Of a stretch of DNA of 64,000 nucleotides, positions 44,083-55,450 are shown one piece after another. Source of the stretch: Liolophura sinensis (taxonomy: Eukaryota > Mollusca > Polyplacophora > Chitonida > Chitonidae). The notes beneath the pieces were generated by a model. The model was not told the DNA's origin. It did no database searches and was given only the letters and a program-made list of their open reading frames with translations. The position numbers and the translations under genes are program-made. Where the stretch lies: the NCBI RefSeq assembly GCF_032854445.1, contig NC_088307.1, positions 24,129,953-24,193,952 on the forward strand, in the 5' to 3' direction. How positions within the stretch are numbered: position 1 is the first letter of the stretch; every line of letters starts with the position of its first letter.

Positions 44083-44769
44083 GCACAACTTGGTTACCTT
44101 AAAGAGACATATATTTGTTGTGAAAAATCAAAATACATTATGCAGTAGTGAACAAAGTATTCATGCACAGAATTGCATTATGTACCTAAATAAAGAGGGA
44201 CAACAGGTAACAAGGAAATATCTAGCTATGTATAATACTGTTTAAGGTGAGTAACATTAGAGACATGCAAAACACCACTCTATTATACACAATTAGGGTA
44301 CACATATAGGAGTTATGAGCTTGATCAGTTAATACTGAAAGCAATTCCAGAGAGTGTTAATTATCCCTCTGCTTCAACAATAATATTTGCACACAGGCTT
44401 TTGTTCATAACAACTTTTATACGTAGCCCAATATATATGGTGATGTTTCCTATACATTTATATATTTGTACATAACCTTATTTGTATCACAGAATTATCA
44501 TGAATAATGTGTTAAAAAATAACATCATTACGGACACATATTCATATTGGGTCCACTTTCACAAAGGTTTGTGAATTAGTTTTTGGTAACTTTTTCTCTG
44601 AAATGACGTCCCCTTATGGCGCTATAATCCAGACAACGTCTTTTACGAAAAGAATTACGTAGAGAAATATGACTTACGAAATTTTTCGAAAGTGGCCCCT
44701 GTTCGGTCATAAGCGTTAATGCATGTGTCTCCTGGCGTAGATGCGTAGATGATGATTAATATGCATTGT

Positions 44770-44772
<3 letters not shown>

Positions 44773-44862
<90 letters not shown>
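44773..44862. repeat. (AT)45 dinucleotide repeat
   Basis: Uninterrupted AT from 44773 to 44862. The isoleucine-tyrosine open frames over it are artefacts. Confidence 0.98.
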
Positions 44863-44865
<3 letters not shown>

Positions 44866-46219
44866 GTATGTAATCCCTGTATATAAAAATTTCTTTGTGG
44901 AAAAATACATCGAAACAAGACTGTAAGTTCGAAATACACTCTACGTATAAACAATATACCAAACTCCCAAATCTATAGAAGAGCAACTGCATGCCCATGA
45001 CACGCCAGCCAAAAACGAAAAACGAAAAGGAATCTTACGAAATTGCAAAATAATAAAAGAGGTATGAATTAGAAACTCAGAAGTGTCTAATTGATACACC
45101 GGTAAGACCGAAGCCAAGAAACCCTTCAAAACTGGAATCTTAACTTTCTAAAGTTTAACGAAATAAAAAACCTACAAAGCCATTTTATGTTGAAAGAATC
45201 GGGTTCTTTGTCCACGGAACCTTCTCATGATCGATTCAGCTTAGCAAAAAAAAAAACATGTTTTGTTGGTCGAAACATACTTTGTCGAAATGGTTCTTTT
45301 GAGTAGAGGAATAACACATGAACAAACATCGTCTACTCAGTATAGGTTATTACGGTGATAAATCTTGCTGCATATCGTGAAATCTCATTGACAAGGGCGT
45401 TACGAAAATTTCTGAGACCTGGTTTGAACTCTCAGCTTCAGTGACAGATACCATCCAAGGCATTCCGCCCGATTGCCTGTCCACCTTGGTGTTCAGTGTA
45501 GAGTAAGTACCCATTTCGATTATCCGTTGGGATGTTGTCTTTGTGACAGCTGACCATACTGGTTAACCGTGTGTTAAGATTTTGCTTGTAACATAAATTC
45601 AGATATATATATATTCTTGGTATTAATGTTACAAAATATATACGAAACCTCCCAATTGTGTTACATGTATAGCTATTTCGAAATTAACGACGCGTGACAA
45701 ATACGATAAATCACATGGCGATAAAACAAATGACATATTGTGACATACATGTACATTATACAGATGAGACAACTTCAGTAGTAAACTCAAATTTGCCGAT
45801 GTGGCGTTAAGCCATAATGATTCATTCATTCAATGGTCAATTCGATAGTTCGCCCGATCAGGTAAATGGCATTGTGACATGGATCTCATGATGAGAAAAA
45901 TTGCATGATGGGATGAAACGCATGATAGAATAAATCGTGCAATTATATATAGGATAGGCGCTCATGTGTTCGCTGAGCATAATGCTTAACACTATCTTAA
46001 ATGGCCTCCATTTCTAATATAAAACAAGGTCATGAATGAAAGCAATGTTTACAGTGGTAAAACCTCTGGACAGGCGTGTCAGATTTTCAGCTTCGGTGAT
46101 TTCCATTGTATCGGCTTGTCAATGTGCGTCATAACTAGAAATCTTATCTACCATATATGCCCCACAGGCCTTTCCTGACAGAGAGTACATTTCATATATA
46201 TATAGTGTACAGCAGACCT
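44863..46219. other. Intergenic, no recognised feature
   Basis: Anonymous AT-rich sequence. Open frames here are under 70 codons and unrecognised. Confidence 0.35.
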
Positions 46220-46744
46220 GCTGGTCGACTAGCCCATTGGCTATAAACTCTGGCTGACTGGTTGTGGAATCGTCTGAGTGATAGGTTGATTAGTTATAGT
46301 CTATATCTGACTGGAGGTATGTCATCTAGTTGCTGGCTAATGAAACATAGTTTGACTGGCTGACTGACTGACCCCGTTTGGTTAGTTAAAGTTTCCGCGT
46401 GACCATCCGACTGGTTGAGTTCGTTTGACAATGATTATTCAGTTATACTGCCCTAGGGGTTGGTTTATCAAAACTCACAGCTTTACTCCCCGATTGGCTG
46501 GCTCGCCATAGTCCCATGCATTTTGACAGCCTCACTGATTTCCTCAAAATAGTCCCTGTTTGATTGCTGAATGGGCTGACTAGCTATATAGGCCCAGTTT
46601 GACTGCCTAATTGGCAGGTACACCATAGTCCCACACAGTTCGAACGCCTGATTGGTTGGCCTGACTGCCCGATTTGTTGAATCACCCTAGTTCCAGCTTC
46701 ACTTATTGTTTGATTTACTCGCCAAAGTCCCAGTCTGAATGCCT
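46220..46744. repeat. Decayed flank of the 38-bp array
   Basis: Degenerate copies of a motif of the form TAGTCCCA...TTTGA.TGCCTGATTGGTT recur at irregular spacing (for example 46510, 46627 and 46725) before the regular array. They look like old units diverged by substitution and indels. Confidence 0.6.
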
Positions 46745-47880
46745 GCTTGGTTCACTCATCAATAGTCCCAGTTTACCAGTCCGGTTGGTTCACTCATCAA
46801 TAGTCCCAGTTTACCAGTCCGGTTGGTTCACTCATCAATAGTCCCAGTTTACCAGTCCGGTTGGTTCACTCATCAATAGTCTCAGTTTACCAGTTTACCA
46901 GTCCGCTTGGTTCACTCATCAATAGTCCCAGTTTACCAGTCCGGTTGGTTCACTCATCAATAGTCCCGGTTTAACTGTCCGGTTGGTTCACTCATCAATA
47001 GTCCCAGTTTAACTGTCCGGTTGGTTCACTCATCAACAGTCCCAGTTTACCAGTCCGGTTGGTTCACTCATCAATAATCCCAGTTTACCAGTCCGGTTGG
47101 TTCACTCATCAATAGTCCCAGTTTACCAGTCCGGGTGGTTCACTCATCAATAATCCCAGTTTACCAGTGCGCTTGGTTCAATCATTAATAATCCCAGTTT
47201 ACCAGTCCGGTTGGTTCACTGATCAATATTCCTAGTTTACCAGTCCGGCTGGTTCACTCATCAATAGTCCCAGTTTAACTGTCCGGTTGGTTCACTCATC
47301 AACAGTCCCAGTTTACCAGTCCGGTTGGTTCACTCATCAACAGTCCCAGTTTACCAGTCCGGTTGGTTCGCCCATCAATAGTCCCAGTTTACCAGTCCGG
47401 TTGGTTCACTCATCAATAGTCCCAGTTTACCAGTCCGGTTGGTTCACTCATCAATAGTCCTAGTTTACCAGTCCGGTTGGTTCACTCATCAATATTCCCA
47501 GTTTACCAGTGCGCTTGGTTCAATCATTAATAATCCCAGTTTACCAGTCCGGTTGGTTCACTCATCAACAGTCCCAGTTTACCAGTCCGGTTGGTTCACT
47601 CATCAATAGTCCCAGTTTACCAGTCCGGTTGGTTCACTCATCAATAGTCCCAGTTTAACTGTCCGGTTGGTTCACTCATCAATAGTCCCAGTTTAACTGT
47701 CCGGTTGGTTCACTCATCAATAGTTCAAGTTTACCAGTCCGGTCGGTCCACTCATCAATACTCCCAGTTTAACTGTCCACTCGGTCCACTCATCAATAGT
47801 GCCAATTAAACTGTCCACTCGGTCCACTCATCAATGGTCCCAGTTTAACTGTCCAGTCGGTCCACTCATCATAGTCCCAA
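46745..47880. repeat. 38-bp tandem repeat, about 30 copies
   Basis: The unit reads AGTCCCAGTTTACCAGTCCG, then GTTGGTTCACTCATCAAT. Variant units (TTTAACTGTCC; GTGCGCTTGGTTCAATCATTAAT) recur in blocks. Units become irregular after about 47730. Confidence 0.95.
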
Positions 47881-48153
47881 ACTGACCACCCGGTAATTGA
47901 TTCTCTCCTCGTATTACCTGTTTAACGGCCCTATTGGATTGATTCGCCGCAATCTCATGGATACTACTGTTTGATTGATCAAAACGCTCCCTCACTGTAT
48001 GACAGATAAACGCGTTGTTTTCTGTGATCTCACAATAATATCCTTACAGCAAGAACAGAAGGTATTTTGACATCCTTCTCAAGGATGCATTAAAAATCAG
48101 GCTATTACATATGATCATAAGCTCCTTGACTAATAGACTTTTCAAAAGTCGCT

Positions 48154-48159
48154 TTTATT
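48154..48159 (-). terminator. Poly(A) signal for the 48254-48625 gene
   Basis: AATAAA on the minus strand about 95 nt beyond the stop codon. Confidence 0.5.
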
Positions 48160-48253
48160 TTAGATGTAGAGTTCGTTAAACGTCTCCAAATTTAAAGTCA
48201 AATACTGAACAAAAATGATGTCAAACGTCAGGCAAAACATCGACGTCCAAACA

Positions 48254-48625
48254 TCAAGCTCTGCAGCCTATTAGCGGAACAGTGTGTGTCGGCGGCAAAA
48301 ACGATGTTCCCCTTGCACAGGATGATCTCGTTGGTCTGGTCAATCGACTCACAATTGCAGTTATCTCCGCCTGATTCGCCACTCTCCACGTACCCGGGTA
48401 GTGGCGCTGCAAACTAGGGTATTCCTTATAATTATACGGGCGTTCCCGAAACTCCACGTTATCTGTCTGGAAATGTCGATTGAACATTCGTCGTTCCTTG
48501 GACCAGAGAACGGATCGTCGACAAAACGACACCGTAGGTTGACTCACCCGGGAAACCAAACTCTCGATGTCGTCTGATGTTAATAGTTTCTTCTTCTGGA
48601 CTCGAGAAGGACGTCTCTGTGCCAT
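48254..48625 (-). CDS. Unrecognised 123-aa protein with a duplicated LVSR.xxPT motif
   Basis: I do not recognise the family. The ATG at 48625 is in good context (AAAAAATGG). An acceptor-like sequence (CTGCGTATTTCAG) lies about 33 nt upstream, and a poly(A) signal about 95 nt downstream, so this looks like a whole CDS in a terminal exon. The protein is basic and Arg-rich, with no signal peptide or membrane segment. It contains two similar motifs: DIESLVSRVSQPT (residues 19-31) and EITAIVSRLTRPT (87-99), each followed by serines and arginines. Between them is an aromatic-rich stretch (RERPYNYKEYPSLQRHYPGT). A ciliary or structural role next to CIMIP2B is only a guess. A leader exon may lie at 49370 or further upstream. 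Confidence 0.6.
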   Translation of the reverse strand: MAQRRPSRVQKKKLLTSDDIESLVSRVSQPTVSFCRRSVLWSKERRMFNRHFQTDNVEFRERPYNYKEYPSLQRHYPGTWRVANQAEITAIVSRLTRPTRSSCARGTSFLPPTHTVPLIGCRA

Positions 48626-48721
48626 TTTTTAAAAAGGATTCGGCAGTTTCTGGTATCTGAAATACGCAGAAAAAGATAAAAAATTATTTTTTTAAGAAAC
48701 ACACACATACATGCCGAGTCA

Positions 48722-49066
48722 GTGGGGTGGGTCGTATCAGAATGATTTCATGGTCGATGAGGTTGCGTGTTCGAATCCAGCTTACGCTTTTTCGGCTGCT
48801 GCTTCAAGTCAGGTGTCGCTTGGCGTTCAGCATGAAGGGGATAGAGCAACGACTGGTTGACCCGTATCGGTATAATGGCTCGGGCTGGGTGGCTTACATG
48901 CCTTCGTTAAGGCGTCTCAGTGAAGCAGAACTAGATAAAAGAGCGGTAGAAATCCCTCCTGCAAGAAGGAGGCACGCCACATGCACTCTAAGGATTCCTT
49001 CGTCGTCATATGACTGAAAAATTGTTAAGTACGACGTTAAACCCCAAGCATTCACTCACCCACTCA
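48722..49066 (+). mobile_element. tRNA-derived SINE (family B), near full length
   Basis: The head has CGATGAGGTTGCGTGTTCGA and ATCCAGC. It continues with CTTGGCGTTCAGCATGAAGG, GTATCGGTATAATGGCTCGG and GATAAAAGAGCGGTAGAAAT, with 3' end ACGACGTTAAACCCCAAGCA. Confidence 0.8.
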
Positions 49067-49074
49067 AGTCAGGT

Positions 49075-49200
49075 GGTTTACCAGGTACGTGATGAAGGTC
49101 GGTGGTTTATTCAGAGCACTCAGGTTTCCTCCACCTATAAACCTAATGGCCGTCAGTGAAAAATTATTTAGCCTTTAACACCAATCAAATCAATAGATGT
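49075..49200 (+). mobile_element. SINE-like fragment
   Basis: GGTTTACCAGGTACGTGATG, CAGGTTTCCTCCACCTATAA, CTAATGGCCGTCAGTG and AACACCAATCAAATCAATAG share family A order with divergence. Confidence 0.5.
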
Positions 49201-49254
49201 CAGGATGGTTACGGTTTTTGCCATTCAACTGCTAATCAAAGACATACAGCATAG

Positions 49255-49365
49255 AGAGTAAAACAGGAGCAACGATGACAGTGTGATATCTGGCAAATGG
49301 TTACACTTAACCCGTGAAATACGGCCTCTTGTCAGTTTACCTCAGTTATAGGCTTTTATTCCAAC
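49255..49365 (-). mobile_element. Non-autonomous dispersed element (family D), inverted fragment
   Basis: AGAGAGTAAAACAGGAGCAA, GATGACAGTGTGATATCTGG and CGGCCTCTTGTCAGTTTACC match 39905-40085 and 50585-50640. Confidence 0.5.
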
Positions 49366-49369
49366 TTAC

Positions 49370-49530
49370 TGCAAATGCTTCGCGTTAGGCACGTATCCCT
49401 TCTGCATGTACCACGACACGAAATCTCTGTGACCTATGTTTAACACGTTCCCGTGACCCAGCGTTTGGCCCAGAGAGATCCTGAGTGTGCTGGTGATTTC
49501 ATGAAATGTGACAGATGCATCTGGAAGTTT
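49370..49530 (-). other. Possible leader exon of the 48254-48625 gene
   Basis: On the minus strand a 50-codon open stretch (ISLGQTLGHGNVLNIGHRDF then VSWYMQKGYVPNAK) ends at a good donor (GCA then GTAAGTTGG; last exon base 49370). Joined to the acceptor near 48658 the frame stops after QYQKLPNPF, before the 123-codon ATG. It is therefore either a 5'-UTR exon with a short upstream frame or an exon of something else. The upstream edge is not defined. Confidence 0.35.
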
Positions 49531-49568
49531 GTAATGACGTCATCTTCTAGACGCTAAGGACGGGGAAG

Positions 49569-49576
49569 TATAAATA
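49569..49576 (+). promoter_or_regulatory. TATA box of a putative short + transcription unit
   Basis: TATAAATA within GAAGTATAAATAGGCC is a strong TATA match. About 200 nt downstream an ATG opens a signal-peptide-like frame, and a poly(A) signal follows at 50355. Confidence 0.45.
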
Positions 49577-49771
49577 GGCCTCTCTCGGTGGTTATAGAAC
49601 GGAGTGGTTCTTTAGGCTATTAGAGTTAGCGATATAGCACTTTAACTGCTGATTCTCATCACAGTTTTTTTTAACTTAGTACTGTGTAACGCATAGCAGT
49701 TCGCCCCGTTTGAATTATTCCCAGTGTGGGTTATTTATACTGAGCACTTTGTAACTGTACTGATATTGTAC

Positions 49772-49888
49772 ATGACTATTTTCCGTGCTCTCATTGTGTT
49801 CGTCCTGCTGTGGACTTACGTGTGCTCTTATTTGCCTTTACCAGCCCCGCTAGCACAGTTGGTAGAGCGCCCGCTTCGGAAGCGGTAG
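49772..49888 (+). CDS. 38-codon frame with signal-peptide-like start, ending inside a SINE
   Basis: The frame reads MTIFRALIVFVLLWTYVCSY, LPLPA, then APLAQLVERPLRKR and TAG. The first 20 residues have a short charged n-region and a hydrophobic core, like a secretion signal. The last 14 codons are the tRNA-like head of the SINE that begins about 49845. I infer a former small secreted-protein gene cut by the SINE, or a new short peptide. It is not recognised as any family. Confidence 0.3.
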   Translation: MTIFRALIVFVLLWTYVCSYLPLPAPLAQLVERPLRKR

Positions 49889-50222
49889 ATCCAGGATCAA
49901 TCCTGGGTCGAGTCACACCTGAGACGTTAAAAGAGGAAGTTGCAGCTTCCTCGCTTGGCGTTCAGCATAAAGGGGATAGTGCAACGACTGGTTGACCCGT
50001 ATCAGTATAATCGTCCTGCTGTGGACTTACGTGTGCTCTTATTTGCCTTTACCAGCCCCGCTAGCACAGTTGGTAGAGCGCCCGCTTCGGAAGCGGTAGA
50101 TCCAGGATCAATCCTGGGTCGAGTCACACCTGAGACGTTAAAAGAGGAAGTTGCAGCTTCCTCGCTTGGCGTTCAGCATAAAGGGGATAGTGCAACGACT
50201 GGTTGACCCGTATCAGTATAAT
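49801..50222 (+). repeat. Perfect-looking 211-bp tandem duplication containing a SINE (family B)
   Basis: Copy 1 is 49801-50011 and copy 2 is 50012-50222, with no difference that I see. Each contains 44 bp of pre-SINE sequence (CGTCCTGCTGTGGACTTACG...) and the SINE head GCTAGCACAGTTGGTAGAGC with an anticodon-like CTTCGGA loop and B-box-like GGATCAATCC. CTTGGCGTTCAGCATAAAGG follows. The duplication therefore came after the SINE insertion. Confidence 0.93.
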
Positions 50223-50354
50223 GGCGGGAATTATAGAGTGTTGAGCATACTTGTGTTACCTGTCACCTGTTATGTTTATGGATTTTACCCTCGTTGTTCA
50301 TCTGGATTTGACGTTGATATAAGTACCTTTGTATTGTTTTATAAACCTTTATAA

Positions 50355-50360
50355 AATAAA
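50355..50360 (+). terminator. Poly(A) signal of the putative short + unit
   Basis: TTATAAAATAAAGTCTGCTGG: AATAAA followed by a GT-rich stretch. Confidence 0.4.
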
Positions 50361-50394
50361 GTCTGCTGGTTCTATTAATTTTTGTGCGGCTTAG

Positions 50395-50790
50395 CTTTTC
50401 TGCATTAGCACTGTTCATGTAAATGATTAGGTAGTATCAAATTACATGTCCCCTAGCACCATGGATTAAGCAGAATTAGGTAAAGAAAACACTCAAGGTC
50501 TTGGTTCATTCCCATGCCAACTGCAAGGGATCTCCAGTAGTAAGGAGAGAATTTGAGTGAATATATATAAAGACGTACATCATGGTGAGTAAAACCAGAG
50601 CAGCGGCGACAGTGTGATAGCTGGCAGGGTTTTAGTCTAACTGTTCATGTAAATGCATAAATGGTAGCTACTTACACGCCCTTAGCACCATACCTTAAGC
50701 AGAATTAGATAAAAACAATGCAGTGATGTTAATTGCAATTTATTTGACGTTACTGGTCTAGAATGACTAAAAATGCTACGTTGTTGTCAC
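50395..50790 (-). mobile_element. Non-autonomous dispersed element (family D), two adjacent inverted pieces
   Basis: CCCCTAGCACCATGGATTAA (50450) and GCCCTTAGCACCATACCTTA (50680) are each followed by GCAGAATTAG. The second continues into TGTTAATTGCAATTTATTTG, the complement of the 21180 and 30560 copies. Confidence 0.6.
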
Positions 50791-50799
50791 ACAACTGAT

Positions 50800-51120
50800 A
50801 GAAAGTGAGTGCTTGGGGTTTAACGTCGTACTCAACAAGTTTTCAGTCATTTGACGACGAAGGAATCCTTGGTGTGTATGTAATGTGCCTCCTTGTGGCA
50901 CGACAGATTTCCACCGCTCTTTTATCTAGTGCTTCACTGAGACGACTTAGCCAAGGCAAGTAAGCCCCACCGCCCGACCCATTACACTGATATAGGTCAA
51001 CCAGTCGTTGCACTATCCCCCTTGATGCTGAACGCCAAGCGAGGAAGTTACAACTCCCTCTTTTAAAGTCTTAGGTGTGACTCGACCCAGGATTGATCCT
51101 GGATTTTAGCGCTCCCGCTG
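50800..51120 (-). mobile_element. tRNA-derived SINE (family B), inverted
   Basis: GTGCTTGGGGTTTAACGTCG, TTTCCACCGCTCTTTTATCT, GTCGTTGCACTATCCCCCTT and GTGACTCGACCCAGGATTGA. Confidence 0.85.
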
Positions 51121-51659
51121 ATAGAAAGGACCCTTTGCTGCCTAACCGCCGTACTAAGCCGTTGAGTTGGCGAGACACCTCGCTGCCTCGCTTTCCATAC
51201 TCGCTGCCTCTCTACCTCGCCTTGTGTTAGACAGGTGACGGTATCGACGTAGCGAAAGGTCCTCTATCGATTTCTATAGATCTGGCACCTCAGCTGATTC
51301 TTAAAATACATCCTAAGATGTTTTTATCTTACTTTTGCTATTTCTACAATTTTGGAACCTACAATATATAAGAGAGATTAAGTTTTTGTAATGATGTAAT
51401 TTTGGTATCGTAGCCAACTGAAAAGGCCCAATATTCATTTAGGTCAATTTGAGTTCTGGACTCTTTTTAAGTCCCGATTTAAGGGTGGAGTTGTGCCCCA
51501 AAACGTAATACTAGTATGACTTACACACTTTACACGCAAAAATGGTCTTCAACAACTTCCAGATTGCGCAAACGGCGAGACGAGCGTCGTCGACCACTTA
51601 TTGCATAAGTCCCTGTCCGAGATTGAACCTTCACCCTGAAATTACATAAGGAGAAGAGT
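51121..51659. other. Intergenic, no recognised feature
   Basis: It includes a CTCGCTGCCTCGC-type short repetition near 51180-51220. Otherwise anonymous. Confidence 0.35.
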
Positions 51660-51995
51660 GTATGTGTATGAATGTATGTGCGCTTACGGCTTTACATAGT
51701 ACTTAGTCATTTTTCAGTGATATGACGACGAGCAGTCAGTAGGTGTGTGTACGTATACTGTGTTTTTTTGTGGCAGTGCGAGTCCATGCCGCCAAAGTGC
51801 TGCCGTCACTGAAGTATCATGCAGAAGACACCAGACATGACACCTCAACCAGTCACATTATATTGACACCGGATCAACAAGTCCTGTTTCCTTGCTCTAA
51901 CCCATCAGTGCTGAGCTCCAAGCGAGACAGCAACAAATACCATTTTTAAAGTCTTTGGTATGACCCGAACCGGGTTTCATCCCGAATCTCTGGAC
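51660..51995 (-). mobile_element. tRNA-derived SINE (family C), inverted
   Basis: TTTTTCAGTGATATGACGAC, CACTGAAGTATCATGCAGAA, GACACCAGACATGACACCTC and TTTGGTATGACCCGAACCGG, the complement of 22088-22430. Confidence 0.8.
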
Positions 51996-53497
51996 TTCGA
52001 GGTGGACGCTATAACGACTAAAAGCTATTGACATAGGACTAGTGCCTGAAAGATCTGAACACAGTAAGGAGACATGCTCCACAGCACACGTGCGAGATTC
52101 CTGGACGCAGAACAAGAGTTGTCTGCAAATGGCCCATGTTTTATCGATGGTTTTATCAAGTTTATGGCCGTTTTAAACGTTCATATTTCCACGCATAAAT
52201 ACAGGCATACAAAGATTTAACTGTTTTCGTCGTGTTTTGGACGATAAAAGCATTTTCACGTGACGTTTCATGTCGCACATTGAACCGACAGACTGAAAAC
52301 CAAACCCTGATCCCCAGGCTATACGCTGCAGTTAGTTACCGTCATTTATCCACCGGGAACAACCGACATTGAGAGATCCATGTCTAGACAGTAGAGCCTA
52401 TACTTGCTGAGCGACACGCTTGGTTCCTGTATACTAGTCCTTGACAATTGGACGCCAGTACAATATTGTATCTGGTATACTCCTGTAGGGCAAATAGACT
52501 CCATTAGAAGTCTCAGTTCATTGACGATGTTAGATTATTGATGAGAATTGGGCCATATAAAGTACATCGGTAGTATATTGGCATATTGTATTTCATTGCA
52601 CGACTGTTTTAATGATAATTTGCATGGTTGTCGAGCTGGGCGATGTAATGGCTAATGTACATGTGCTCACTGATGCACTCAATGATTGATAAGAGATTAA
52701 CTTCACTTCGGTAAAAAATTGCGGCTTTACCGGATACCATGCTAGCTAGACCGATGGCCGGGCCGACAGACCGACTGACCAACGTACTTACTCAGAACAT
52801 CGTCCGATATCCATCTTTTCTTTTCTATCAGTACATTCTATATTCTTCTCCTCGCAGACGTATTAATTTAGAAAATTCAACCCCCTTCCTTTCTACATAT
52901 TCCCACGGAGTAGACTGACATTCTTTGATTATCGACAACTTTTAAAACTAGCATGATACTGATTTAATTCATTCGCCTAGAATATTCCTTCCGTTTTCCA
53001 TCATCCATGAAATTCTCTTTATATACTTTTATATACCCTCTTTGATGTGTTGAGTATTGTTTTGGGAATTTGTCTTGCAAACATTGACCAAAAATATTGA
53101 TAAGTTTTGCTTCACGGCTTGTGCTTGTAGGCCTATACTATTGTTCGTTTTGACGCCAAGAATCGTGTAACCATACCGTAGAACAACAGTCCGGTGAAAG
53201 GGGGGCAATGTTCAACTATAATACATTAATTGAACTACACCTGACAGATCTACCGTAATTACATTTAGATGAGCTCCTCTAATCAAGATCTACATATTTT
53301 ATAAAACAATCACAGAATTTGATTGCATCGCACCAAACAACATCAGCCTGTCTAACCATCAAGCGTGCGTATGTAAGGCCATACACACAATCGTTTGACA
53401 GCCAAATATGCAGAGTTGGAGATGCAGATGGCTGTCCGTTATTGTCTTAGACAGGAAAATTTCAACATTCCTTTGCACTCATTCTTCTCAGAGTCTT
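51996..53497. other. Intergenic, no recognised feature
   Basis: Anonymous sequence. No open frame above 75 codons with recognisable content. Confidence 0.35.
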
Positions 53498-53517
53498 GGG
53501 GGGGGGGGGGGGGGGGG
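53498..53517 (+). repeat. G20 homopolymer
   Basis: Twenty consecutive G. A shorter G run lies near 34715. Length may be assembly-dependent. Confidence 0.9.
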
Positions 53518-54895
53518 CGCAGCGTTCTCTTGTGTGGTTATATATGAAATGAAGGCGGCTTGCTTCCATCTATACATATACCCCAATTCTTTTAATTTTT
53601 TGGACAGATATTACCAGTGCTGAAAGCAGAATATTACATTTCCCAGCTTTTTGGAAAAATAAAGATATGAGTATGTTCTTCACTGGATATGCTAACCATG
53701 CGAGAAAAAAAAAAAAACCATCAAACTAAACCCACCTGCTACAGCTGCATGTATACTGGCTAAAAAGAGCAGACTAGGTGTCCCCAAAAATTAGAAGAAA
53801 TAGTGTACTTCTTTTCTGCAATGGAATCCTGTCATTTTGAAGGCGGTGTATGATTTTTGCTGTCTCTCGCCTGATTCAGAAGACGTTGTTTTTCATCTTT
53901 TGAGTCTTCGGGCCAACTCAATGGACAGTCATTTGATTGGTTACCTGATACATTCGACAGCATTATACGGAAAATCACTTCCACTGGTGAAATTTAAAGT
54001 GCTGCATTTGAACTAAAATTTCGCCCATGTCTAAGTCCCTGAGTTTGCTATATTCCGAGAGTTCTACAGATCTTAGAAAGGCGTTTTTGCATTGCCTCGC
54101 AGATAGGATCATATATTTTACTGGAGACAATCCTTCAGCACCGTTACTAATATTTTGTAGCCTTTATTTGCCTCTAAATAAAATGATTTTTTTCTTGAAG
54201 TGAAGTTTTGGGGTAGGTCTGATCATGCAGAGCGATGTAGCCCATGGTTTGTTCATAATTTAGTTTCCTGTTTGTCTCTGGAAGACGTTTACTCGGGATC
54301 GAAATAGTACACCGTAATATATACACTGGACAACATCGACGCTAACCGGCATACAGATTTCTCCGTGCTGCTTTAATTCCATGAAAAGATTTTACGCTGT
54401 CTTTATATGCTTGGAGCCATATACATGTATACTATATAGAACTCTGTTGACACACTTTGTCCAAGTCAGTTTTGTAGCTGTGCTCATAACGTTTGACAAG
54501 ATACAAAATGCATTATATTGCGTGTGTCTAATACTGAACGGTGCTAAGGGTAGATGACATACTTGTAACTTGCGCTTATGTCAAGTGTATTACTGGGCAA
54601 TTTTGAAGAGCTGAAAATATTAGATTAAAGATCGAATATGCAGCCAGACTGAATAGCCCTCTGCGTCTCAATGGTTATTGTTGTACAGTATATACACTAT
54701 TGAGCGTCATCTTATCGATCTCATACACAAGTAAGTAGAACATACAAACCGTAGAGTAGAACATAAAATATAGTCTATTAAACTTAACGAAAAGTTTGTT
54801 GTTTGTTTATACATTTTCTAGCAGATCATTTATACAACAGACTTTCTGTTCAAATTAACGGATTTTTTATTGTAAAGGATCACATCTCAATACCT
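53518..54895. other. Intergenic, no recognised feature
   Basis: One stretch (53630-53810: GAAAAATAAAGATATGAGTA, CCAAAAATTAGAAGAAATAG) resembles 24290-24450, so it is another dispersed repeat of unknown type. Confidence 0.35.
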
Positions 54896-55072
54896 TTATT
54901 TTATTTATTTATTTATTTATCTGATTGGTGTTTTACGCCGTACTCAAGAATATTTCACTTATACGACGGCGGCCAGCATTATGGCGGGAAGAAACCGAGC
55001 AGAGCCCGGGGGAAACCCACGACCATCCGCAGGTTGCTGTCAAACCTTCCCACATACGGCCGGAGAGGCACT
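54896..55072 (-). mobile_element. SINE (family A), inverted, head missing
   Basis: Poly-TTTA, CTGATTGGTGTTTTACGCCG, TATACGACGGCGGCCAGCAT, GAGCAGAGCCCGGGGGAAAC and CATACGGCCGGAGAGGCA. Confidence 0.85.
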
Positions 55073-55199
55073 ACCTGCATCTTAATGCAGTGCTTTAACG
55101 ATGTGGGATAGTGCAATGCATTAACACTGTATAACAAAGGAAATGAACATAAAAAATTAAATGTCAAAGCACATCATCTGAAACAAAAACATGGATGAT

Positions 55200-55450
55200 G
55201 GTGTCAGAATTGGTGTCAGTACACTTGGTAACGGAGATAGCAATACCGTGGAACGCTTTTGAGCCATTCAAAAGTAATAGGCGTTGTATCCTTTACACCT
55301 TGACGCTAGGGGCGTGTAAACTGCTTCTTTTTTTAGCATGTGTGTGAACACTTAGAACAATACCCTGACTGATGTAAATTGACAAGAGAGTGTATTTCAC
55401 CAGATACGTGTGACCATTTGCTAACTTTCACACTGTCGTCGCTGCTATGG
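55200..55450 (+). mobile_element. Non-autonomous dispersed element (family D)
   Basis: CACCTTGACGCTAGGGGCGT, AACACTTAGAACAATACCCT, GTGTATTTCACCAGATACGT and CTTTCACACTGTCGTCGC align with 60155-60340. Confidence 0.6.

Noticed and set aside
44716-44998. Ile-Tyr repeat proteins
   Set aside because: Translation of an (AT)45 microsatellite.
49855-49925. tRNA-Arg gene
   Set aside because: The tRNA-like head with a TCG-type loop continues into a SINE body shared with several other copies and lacks a clean acceptor stem.
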